The translations under genes and the position numbers were made by a program. The notes beneath the pieces are model-generated. The model saw only the letters and a list, made by a program, of their open reading frames with translations, had not been told where the DNA came from and searched no databases. From positions 2,279,665 to 2,343,664 of the forward strand of contig NZ_MQWD01000001.1 of the NCBI RefSeq assembly GCF_002283365.1: DNA of 64,000 nt. The letters run 5' to 3'. Positions 57,255 through 64,000 of the stretch are shown piece by piece (position 1 is the stretch's first letter; each line of letters starts with the position of its first letter). The stretch comes from Rubrivirga marina. Its GTDB lineage: Bacteria > Bacteroidota > Rhodothermia > Rhodothermales > Rubricoccaceae.

Positions 57255-59483
57255 ATGCGCAGTACCGCTACGCTTCTCACCCTCGGCGCCGTCCTGGCGT
57301 TCGCCGCACCCGCGGCGGCCCAGTGCACCGGCACGGAGGGCACCGACTTCCAGCGCGTCACGATCGACGAGATCACGGCCGTGCCGCAGGAGAACATCGA
57401 CGCCCTCAACGCCGCCGGCGAGAGCCTCGACATCGCCACCGCCCAGGAGCTCCTCGAGAATGACCTCGTCGGCGAGACCGTCGAGGTCACGGCCGTCGTC
57501 ATGACGAACCCGCTCCTCTCCGGCGTCCGGAGCCTCAACTCGGAGGGCATCCCGAACTCGGTCCAGATCTTCGTCCGCGACGTGGCTGCGGCGGAGGAGG
57601 GCCCCGAGGGCATGGGCCTCCTCGTCAACGACGAGCAGACCGGCGGCACCATCCGCCAGTTCTTCGTGGGCGACGAGGTCGTCCTCTGCGGTGAGGTCGC
57701 GCCGTTCACCAACAGCGGCGGCTACGCGCTCCAGATCGACCTCGAGTCGGCGACCGCGACCGGGAACGCCTACGCCGCGGACGACCCGCTCCTCCAGCCG
57801 ATCACGATCACCCCGGCCGACATCCACGACACGTACGGCACCGGGACCGACGCCCAGTCGCAGCTCGACTGGTCCGTCTTCTCGGACTACGTGAACCAGT
57901 ACGTCCGGTTCGAGGGCCTCGAGATCATCGGCGCCCAGGGCCTCGGCAGCGACCGCATCGACCTCCTCTACTCGGCCCCGGGTGAGGACGCGGCGATCAA
58001 CCAGTACGACATCTCGGTCTGCTTCCGGAACGACCGTGGCGAGGACTACTTCCCGGGCGGCGACGCGCCGAGCTGCATCGACACCCCGTTCAATCCGCCG
58101 ACGGCCGGCGTCGTCAACCTCCAGGGCTTCCTCGTCTTCCAGGGCGACGACCCCTTCGACTTCTCGGTCCCGGACGAGGCCGTCTTCAACATCGTCCCGT
58201 TCGAGGACGAGGACTTCGAGATCGCCGTCGCCCCGCCGATCGTGACGCTCGAGGACACGGGCCTCGCCACGACGGACGGCGCCACGGTCCGCGCGACCGT
58301 CGTGCCGGCCACGGCGGAGACCACGGTCGCCTCGGTCACCGCGTCGTACACGACGTCGAGCGGCGGCTCGGGCGAGATCACGCTCGAGAACGTCGAGGGC
58401 GACGTGTATGAGGGGACGATCACGGGCCTCGCGGCCGGCGACTTCGTGACCTACTCGGTCACGGCGTCGGACAGCGACGGCGCGACCACGCCCGCCGGCG
58501 AGCCCGTCACGCGCCTCGTGGTCGACGGCCCGATCTCGTCGATCTTCCAGGTCCAGGCCACGCCCGACGGCGGCCCCGGCGGCAGCGGCGTCATCACCTC
58601 TGAGCCGGTCGCGTTCGACCTCGACGCGGTGGTCCAGAGCGTCCTCGACGACGGCGGCGCCTACCTCACGATTCAGGACGACGCCTCGCTCAGCCCGTTC
58701 TCGGGCGTCTTCGTCGAGCTCGACGCGGACAGCGACCTGGCCGTTGGCGACCAGATCACGATCACCGAGGCCCGCGTGGTGGAGGACTTCAACGTCACGA
58801 CGCTCGTGGACGTGACCTACGAGCGGACCGGCTCGGGCAACCCGTACGACTACAAGGAGGTCACGACGGCCCTCTTCAACGGCCCCGACGGCGACGCGAC
58901 GGCCGAGCAGCACGAGGGCATGCTCCTCGCGTTCTCGGACGTCACGATCGTGGCGACCAACGCCGACGACCCGGCCGGCCCGTTCGGCGAGTTCCTCATC
59001 TCGTCCGACGGCACGACCGACAACGCGCTCCGCGTCGACGACCTCTCGTCGGAGATCTCGTACGAGGGCGGGGACCCGGGCACGATCTACATGACTGGAA
59101 ACCGGCTCACCTACATCCGCGGCCCGCTGTACTACTCGTTCGGCAACTACAAGCTGACGCCGGACACGGGCGACGACATCGGCGAGCTCATCGTCGCGCG
59201 TGAGGGCGACCTCGAGACGTCGAGCGTCCGGATCGCGGGCACGTACCCGAACCCGGCCGCCGGCCAGGCCCGTGTGGCCTTCGAGCTGACGACGGCCGCC
59301 GACGTGTCGCTCCGCGTGTTCGACACGATGGGCCGCGAGGTCGCCGTCGTAACCGAGGGCGCCCGCGCCGCCGGCGCGCACACCGTGACCGCCGACCTCG
59401 GCGGGCTCGCCTCGGGCGTCTACGTCCTCCGCCTCGACGCGTCGGGCGAGGTCGCCACGGCCCGCATCGCCGTCGTCCGCTAA
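57255..59483 (+). CDS. Secreted OB-fold repeat protein (DUF5689/YhcR-like) with T9SS domain
   Basis: The 742-residue protein has a signal peptide (RSTATLLTLGAVLAFAAPAA) and two regions resembling OB-folds found beside secreted nucleases: TAQELLENDLVGETVEVTAV...GTIRQFFVGDEVVLCGEV, and AYLTIQDDASLSPFSGVFVE...LAVGDQITITEARVVEDFN. Between them is an Ig-like segment (TTVASVTASYTTSSGGSGEI). The T9SS domain (AGTYPNPAAGQARVAFEL, VFDTMGREVAV, LASGVYVLRL, ending RIAVVR) closes it. No nuclease catalytic motif was found. It probably binds an extracellular ligand and works with the flanking secreted proteins. Confidence 0.82.
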   Translation: MRSTATLLTLGAVLAFAAPAAAQCTGTEGTDFQRVTIDEITAVPQENIDALNAAGESLDIATAQELLENDLVGETVEVTAVVMTNPLLSGVRSLNSEGIPNSVQIFVRDVAAAEEGPEGMGLLVNDEQTGGTIRQFFVGDEVVLCGEVAPFTNSGGYALQIDLESATATGNAYAADDPLLQPITITPADIHDTYGTGTDAQSQLDWSVFSDYVNQYVRFEGLEIIGAQGLGSDRIDLLYSAPGEDAAINQYDISVCFRNDRGEDYFPGGDAPSCIDTPFNPPTAGVVNLQGFLVFQGDDPFDFSVPDEAVFNIVPFEDEDFEIAVAPPIVTLEDTGLATTDGATVRATVVPATAETTVASVTASYTTSSGGSGEITLENVEGDVYEGTITGLAAGDFVTYSVTASDSDGATTPAGEPVTRLVVDGPISSIFQVQATPDGGPGGSGVITSEPVAFDLDAVVQSVLDDGGAYLTIQDDASLSPFSGVFVELDADSDLAVGDQITITEARVVEDFNVTTLVDVTYERTGSGNPYDYKEVTTALFNGPDGDATAEQHEGMLLAFSDVTIVATNADDPAGPFGEFLISSDGTTDNALRVDDLSSEISYEGGDPGTIYMTGNRLTYIRGPLYYSFGNYKLTPDTGDDIGELIVAREGDLETSSVRIAGTYPNPAAGQARVAFELTTAADVSLRVFDTMGREVAVVTEGARAAGAHTVTADLGGLASGVYVLRLDASGEVATARIAVVR

Positions 59484-59492
59484 CCCGGTCTG

Positions 59493-59571
59493 GCCCGCCT
59501 CGGTCTCCCCAGGGAGGCACCGAGGCGGGCACCCCGGCCGGTCGGCCCTTAACCGGGCCGACCGGTCTTTC
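59493..59571. terminator. Two consecutive hairpins, the second with T-rich tail
   Basis: First: GCCCGCCTCGGT (59493-59504)/ACCGAGGCGGGC (59519-59530), a member of the recurring palindrome family 10 nt after the stop. Second: CCGGTCGGCCC (59538-59548)/GGGCCGACCGG (59555-59565) with loop TTAACC, followed by TCTTTCT. Together they are a convincing terminator of the OB-fold gene. Confidence 0.8.
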
Positions 59572-59595
59572 TCCCGCCTTCCGACACCGGCGCTC

Positions 59596-61224
59596 GTGAC
59601 CCGCCACGTTTCCGTCCTCTTCCTGCTCGCCCTCGGGCTCGCCGCGTGCGACGCCGGCTTCGACGGCTCGGCGTCCGACAACCGGGCGCCCGAGACCGAG
59701 CTGGCCGTCCGCTCGAACGACCTCCGCGAGGACCTCGACGACCGCCGCCTCATCTCGACCGTCGACGTCGCGTGGTCGGGGACCGACCCCGACGGCGTCG
59801 TGACCGGCTTCGACGTCCGCTCATATCAGGTCGACGCCTCGCCCGCGCCGGAGGACGGGTGGGCCCGAACGGCCCGCCGCGACTCGACGATCCGCCTCGT
59901 GATCCCGCTCGGTGCCAGCACCGCCGACGTCGTCGTCGAGGTCCGGGCGGTCGACGACCAGGGCGCCGTCGACGAGAGCCCGGCGCGGACGGTCTTCCCG
60001 ATCCGCAACTCGAACCCGACGTTCCGGATCGTCTCGGCCGAGGCCCCGCCCGACACGACGTGGCCCGTCGTCTCGTTCTCGTTCGCCGCCGCCGACATCG
60101 ACGGGGAGGAGAACATCGCGGGCGTCGAGGTCGCGCTGAACGACACGACCGGCGGGTTCGTCCGCCTCGACCCCGACGTGACGTTCGTCTCGCTCGTCGC
60201 CGACGACCCGGCGGCGTCGACGACGACCGCGACGCTCTACACCGGCCGCGGCTTCCGCAACGCGGACGCCTCGCTGCCCGGCTTCCGGCTCGACGACGAC
60301 AACGTGGTGTACTTCCGTGCGGTCGACCAGGCCGGCGCCACGAGCCCGACGCTCCGCTACCCCGCGCTCGACGAGGACGGCGTTCCCGTCACCGACCTGT
60401 TCGTCCGCCGCGTGACGAGCTCGGTCCTCCTCGTGAACGACGTCCGCGTCGGCGACGACCAGCAGGTGCTCGACGTGGCCCGCGCCGCGCTCGCGGCGAA
60501 CGGGACCGGGAGCTTCGATCTCTGGGACCTCTCCGAGACGCCCCAGTCGACGGCCAGCCCGCAGTTCTCGGACGCGCTCCCCCCGGCCGCCGACCCGACG
60601 CTCCGCCAGACGCTCGCGCTCTGGGACCGGATCTACTGGGTCTCGAACACGGTCACGAACACGGCCAACGGCAACAACCTCCCGCGCGCGGCGAGCGTGA
60701 TGGACCTGTTCTTCGACCGGGGCGGGCGGATCCTCGTCCAGGTCCCGGTGTCGCTCCCGCAGGGGACCGACGTGGGGGGGACGGCCAACGCGGCCATCGA
60801 CATCCTGCCGCTCGGCGACCTTATCACGTTCCCCGAGGGCGTCCGCGCGCTGCGGGCCAACGGGGGGACGCCGGTCCGTCCGCAGGCCGAGGTCCCCGGA
60901 ACGGGACGGACGCTCCCGCCGCTCCAGGCCACGCGCCTCATCACGAGCGCGCTCCCATACGCCGTCGGCCCCGACGACGTCCCGCTGTACCGGATGTCGT
61001 TCTACGAGAACAACGTGCCGTCGGACACCTGGGAGGGCGCCGAGGTGCTCGCCTCGATCCGCGCCGACCGCCGCTCGGCCCTCTTCGCGCTCCCGCTCTT
61101 CGCCGGCCCGAACCCGCTCTTCGAGCCCGCCGACGGCGGCTCCGAGGGCGTCGTCGACGCGCTCGCGCTGATGCTCGACGGCCTCGACTTCCCGGCCACC
61201 TCCGGCCGCTTCGCCCGCCGCTAG
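59596..61224 (+). CDS. Large lipoprotein of unknown function beside TonB receptor
   Basis: The 542-residue product starts at GTG 59596 with a lipoprotein signal (TRHVSVLFLLALGLAACDAG, lipobox LAAC). It has two Ig/fibronectin-like regions (ISTVDVAWSGTDPDGVVTGF, VVSFSFAAADIDGEENIAGV) and then an alpha/beta region (RRVTSSVLLVNDVRVGDDQQ, QTLALWDRIYWVSNTVTNTA, VMDLFFDRGGRILVQVPVSL) resembling class-I glutamine-amidotransferase-like/ThuA-type folds, without an identifiable nucleophile. The stop TAG overlaps the first possible GTG of the next receptor gene (TAGTG), so the two are tightly linked and probably act together in the outer membrane. Confidence 0.82.
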   Translation: MTRHVSVLFLLALGLAACDAGFDGSASDNRAPETELAVRSNDLREDLDDRRLISTVDVAWSGTDPDGVVTGFDVRSYQVDASPAPEDGWARTARRDSTIRLVIPLGASTADVVVEVRAVDDQGAVDESPARTVFPIRNSNPTFRIVSAEAPPDTTWPVVSFSFAAADIDGEENIAGVEVALNDTTGGFVRLDPDVTFVSLVADDPAASTTTATLYTGRGFRNADASLPGFRLDDDNVVYFRAVDQAGATSPTLRYPALDEDGVPVTDLFVRRVTSSVLLVNDVRVGDDQQVLDVARAALAANGTGSFDLWDLSETPQSTASPQFSDALPPAADPTLRQTLALWDRIYWVSNTVTNTANGNNLPRAASVMDLFFDRGGRILVQVPVSLPQGTDVGGTANAAIDILPLGDLITFPEGVRALRANGGTPVRPQAEVPGTGRTLPPLQATRLITSALPYAVGPDDVPLYRMSFYENNVPSDTWEGAEVLASIRADRRSALFALPLFAGPNPLFEPADGGSEGVVDALALMLDGLDFPATSGRFARR

Positions 61225-61253
61225 TGACGACCGCTCCGACTCCCACGCTCCGG

Positions 61254-64000
61254 ATGCCCTCGCTCCCGCCTCGCCCGGCCCCCTCCGCCTCGGCCCCGAG
61301 GCGGGCGCTGTGGCTCGTCCTCGTCGCCCTCGTGGCGCTCGGCGCCCGCCCCGCATCCGCGCAGGGCTCGATCGCCGGCACCGTCGTCGACCCCGCCACC
61401 GACTTCCCGGTCATCGGCGCGAGCGTGCTCGTGATCGGCACGACGCGCGGCGCGGCGAGCGACGTGAACGGCGAGTTCACGATCGAGGGCCTCAGCGGCG
61501 GCGACTACACGGTCCGCGTGAGCTACGTCGGCTACCAGACGAAGGAGTTCACCGGCATCGCCGTGGCGAACGGCGAGACGACGCGGCTCGACATCGAGCT
61601 CGAGGAGGCCGTTCTCGGCGCCGAGAACGAGGTGATCGTCGTCGGCGACGCCCCGCTCATCGACGTCGAGCGGGCCGAGAGCGCCTACACGATCTCGCAG
61701 GACCAGATCGAGTCGCGGCCGGTCCGCGACGTGCAGGACGTGATCTCGAACCAGGCTGGCGTCACGCAGGACCCGACGGGCCTCTACATCCGCGGCGGCC
61801 GCGCGACGGAGACCGGCTACGTCGTCGACGGCGTAAGCGCGAAGGACCCGCTCGCCGGGACCGGCTTCGGGCTCGACCTCGGCTCGAACGCGCTCGGCGA
61901 GGTCGAGGTCGTCACGACCGGCGCCGACGCGTCCGTCGGCGACGCGACCTCGGGCGTGGTCCAGATCCGGACGCGCGAGGGGACCGACACGTTCGAGGCC
62001 CGGGCTGCCGTCCAGCGCGACAACTTCGGGTTCAACGAGGACTGGGAGAGCTCCTTCAACGAGGACAACGTCGAGCTCTCGCTCGCCGGCCCCATCGTCC
62101 CGGGCAAGGTCCGGTTCTTTACGTCGGGGCAGGGCACGTTCTCGGACGGCTTCGAGCGCTACCTCTCGACGCCCGACTCGACGTTCTACTCGGTCCCCGA
62201 CCAGGTGTCGAGCTCGATCGCGTCCGACTTCTGGGCGCCGCGCCGGGGCAACCGCTGGAACGGGCTCGGCAAGCTGGTCTACCTCCCGCGGGCCGGGATG
62301 AAGCTCGTCGGCAGCTACCAGCGGTCGCTGGCGGTGAACCAGAACACGCGGATGCTCCAGGTCACGGGCAACGACGCCGTCGTCGCGCCGGGCTTCCAGT
62401 ACGCCTTCGCGCTCCAGCCCGACCTCGCCAACACCTACACGCAGGACGCGAACCTCGCCTACCTCCTGTGGACGCACGCCGTCGGCCAGCGGTCGATCTA
62501 CGAGGTCCAGGTCTCGCGCCTCTTCACGCGCCTCCGCGCCGACGCCAACGGCCGCGACTGGCGGCCCGAGAACGTCGACTCCGAGCTGGACCCGTTCTCG
62601 ATCCCGGGCTTCCCGGGCGACATCTTCGGCAACCCGACGAGCGTCCCGGCCGACACGGCGCTCTTCGTGCTCCCGGGGCCGGGCTTCGTCAACAACGGCG
62701 GCGTCGCGACCGACTGGCACGACCACTTCGCCGAGCAGCTCACGGCCCGCGCCGAGTTCACCCGGTTCACCGCCAACGAGTCGTACGAGCTCACGGCCGG
62801 CGCGGAGTTCACGCTCAACGACTACCAGTGGATCGACATCGCCCGGCCGTGGGTCGGCGCGCCGATCCAGCTGCCCGACGGGACGTTCACGCAGTCGAAC
62901 CGGCTCGGGCAGTCGTCCGACATCTGGCGCGTCAAGCCGCGGCGGAGCGCCTTTTACACGACGCACCGGTTCCGCTACAACGGGCTGATCGCCTCCCTCG
63001 GTGGCCGGTTCGAGGCGTGGGCCGCCGGCCAGTACGTCGACGACCTCGTGGCCGACTCGGCGTTCACGATCCCGACGGCGATCCGCGAGGGCTACGAGTC
63101 CGACACGACGCCGCTCCTCGGGCTCCGCTGGAAGGCCCGGCTCCTGCCGAAGCTCAACGTGAGCTTCCCGATCCGCGACAACCAGGTCCTGTTCTTCTCC
63201 TACGGGCACTCGATGCGGCTCCCGCACCCGACGTACCTGTACACGAACCTCGACCCGTTCTACCAGGACCGCTCGTTCTTCTCGGACCTCGGCAACCCGA
63301 ACCTCGACCCCGAGATCGACATCGCCTACGAGCTCGGCGTCCGGAACCAGATCACGGCCAACGACGCGCTCAACGTCACGGCGTTCTGGCGCGACAAGTT
63401 CGACTTCATCACGGTCGCCTCCGTCACGATCGCCGACCCGACGGGCCGGGAGACGAACCGCGCGCTCCGCGTCAACGGCGACTTCGCCCGCGTCCGCGGC
63501 ATCGAGGTGAGCTACACCAAGCGGGTCGGTGCGTGGTTCTTGGGCCAGTTCTCGGGGAGCTACTCCCGCGCGACCGGCCTCTCGTCGACCAACAACGACG
63601 CGCTCCAGGACCTCATCACGGACGGCAACGCGGACAACACGTTCGAGACGCCGCTCGCCTGGGACCGCCCGCTCGACCTCAAGGCGTCGGTCACGCTCTC
63701 GCACGACGAGGCCGAGCCGTGGCTCGGGATCCCCGGCCTCAACCGCGTCAAGCTGTTCGTCCAGAGCACGTTCCGGAGCGGCCAGCGGTACACGCCGGTC
63801 GAGTTCGTGGGCAACGAGGTCAACCCGTTCACGGGCGAGCGCGACTGGCGGCCGGTCTACGAGACCGTCGACGACCCCGCGCTCCGCTTTTCCGAGACCG
63901 GCAAGCCGTGGTGGTGGTTCGACCTCCGCGCCGAGCGCCGGTTCGGCATCGGCGGGAGCGACCTCATCGCGACGCTCGAGATCGAGAACCTGTTCAACCA
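61254..64000 (+). CDS. TonB-dependent receptor, partial (runs off right edge)
   Basis: About 915 residues are visible. The N-terminus has a signal segment (RRALWLVLVALVALGARPAS, then AQ) and a carboxypeptidase-regulatory domain (GSIAGTVVDPATDFPVIGAS, SDVNGEFTIEGLSGGDYTVR). The plug follows (SRPVRDVQDVISNQAGVTQD, LYIRGGRATETGYVVDGVSA, VEVVTTGADASVGDATSGVV), then a barrel with STRLPHPTY-like strands (SYGHSMRLPHPTYLYTNLDP) and ends inside the last strands (ATLEIENLFNQ). The start is ambiguous: ATG 61254 or GTG 61224, which overlaps the upstream stop. A palindrome copy (61285-61304) lies inside the signal-peptide coding region. Confidence 0.9.
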   Translation, partial: MPSLPPRPAPSASAPRRALWLVLVALVALGARPASAQGSIAGTVVDPATDFPVIGASVLVIGTTRGAASDVNGEFTIEGLSGGDYTVRVSYVGYQTKEFTGIAVANGETTRLDIELEEAVLGAENEVIVVGDAPLIDVERAESAYTISQDQIESRPVRDVQDVISNQAGVTQDPTGLYIRGGRATETGYVVDGVSAKDPLAGTGFGLDLGSNALGEVEVVTTGADASVGDATSGVVQIRTREGTDTFEARAAVQRDNFGFNEDWESSFNEDNVELSLAGPIVPGKVRFFTSGQGTFSDGFERYLSTPDSTFYSVPDQVSSSIASDFWAPRRGNRWNGLGKLVYLPRAGMKLVGSYQRSLAVNQNTRMLQVTGNDAVVAPGFQYAFALQPDLANTYTQDANLAYLLWTHAVGQRSIYEVQVSRLFTRLRADANGRDWRPENVDSELDPFSIPGFPGDIFGNPTSVPADTALFVLPGPGFVNNGGVATDWHDHFAEQLTARAEFTRFTANESYELTAGAEFTLNDYQWIDIARPWVGAPIQLPDGTFTQSNRLGQSSDIWRVKPRRSAFYTTHRFRYNGLIASLGGRFEAWAAGQYVDDLVADSAFTIPTAIREGYESDTTPLLGLRWKARLLPKLNVSFPIRDNQVLFFSYGHSMRLPHPTYLYTNLDPFYQDRSFFSDLGNPNLDPEIDIAYELGVRNQITANDALNVTAFWRDKFDFITVASVTIADPTGRETNRALRVNGDFARVRGIEVSYTKRVGAWFLGQFSGSYSRATGLSSTNNDALQDLITDGNADNTFETPLAWDRPLDLKASVTLSHDEAEPWLGIPGLNRVKLFVQSTFRSGQRYTPVEFVGNEVNPFTGERDWRPVYETVDDPALRFSETGKPWWWFDLRAERRFGIGGSDLIATLEIENLFN

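Noticed and set aside
1-64000. Antiphage defence system, prophage or integrative element
   Set aside because: No nuclease-helicase, toxin-antitoxin, integrase, phage structural gene, transposase or CRISPR feature was recognised in any frame; the novelty lies in duplications, envelope proteins and repeated non-coding elements.

Overview
The window is GC-rich chromosomal DNA from what looks like a marine Rhodothermota bacterium (Rubricoccaceae-like, e.g. Rubrivirga/Rubricoccus). This is inferred from the very high GC content, many secreted proteins with type IX secretion (T9SS)-like C-terminal domains, TonB-dependent receptors with carboxypeptidase-regulatory N-domains, a GWxTD protein, a Bacteroidota-style UvrA zinc region, and TAnnTTTG-like promoter boxes. 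No rRNA, tRNA, CRISPR array, phage or intact insertion sequence was seen. Many long antisense frames exist because of codon bias; they were discarded.

Layout. 0-7.3 kb: partial secreted lipoprotein, dxs, 5-formyl-THF cyclo-ligase head-to-head with an AhpD-like protein, a tryptophan 2,3-dioxygenase translationally coupled to an exported alpha/beta hydrolase, and an L,D-transpeptidase. 7.3-9.7 kb: a variable patch with a lipoprotein gene, a decayed partial copy of it, and an FG-GAP-like secreted protein between them. 9.9-15.8 kb: core translation block ffh-rpsP-rimM-trmD-rplS, then an MqnA-like gene and smpB; S16 carries a ~300-residue acidic extension ending in a helix-hairpin-helix domain, and three spacers hold hairpins made of iterated short words. 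16-26 kb: GWxTD protein, T9SS cargo, purK-purE, dacB, uvrA. 26-34.2 kb: siderophore-type TonB receptor with an abutting lipoprotein, VWA lipoprotein, SDR/metallo-hydrolase pair divergent from a MarR regulator, an extremely Arg-rich lipoprotein, DUF1684 protein. 34.3-41.3 kb: two tandem PQQ-type dehydrogenases sharing a 188-bp identical tract, a heme-motif T9SS protein, a GAF/PAS pseudo-histidine kinase, and a decayed alpha/beta-hydrolase tail. 41.3-51.3 kb: S9 peptidase, gamma-glutamyltransferase and two kelch proteins, the second created by a segmental duplication that also copied the 3' end of the gamma-glutamyltransferase gene. 51.5-64 kb: an envelope/secretion cluster of an Oar-like receptor, two large secreted proteins, a lipoprotein and a second TonB receptor that runs off the right edge.

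The genes serve isoprenoid, folate, purine and tryptophan metabolism, the SRP/ribosome/tmRNA machinery, DNA repair, and a large outer-membrane and secreted-protein repertoire. Recurring non-coding signals stand out: a palindrome (CCGCCTCGGC...GCCGAGGCGG) placed within about 15 nt of many stop codons, probably acting as a terminator, and a TACCTT/TAnCTT box 19-22 nt upstream of several start codons, suggesting very short 5' leaders.
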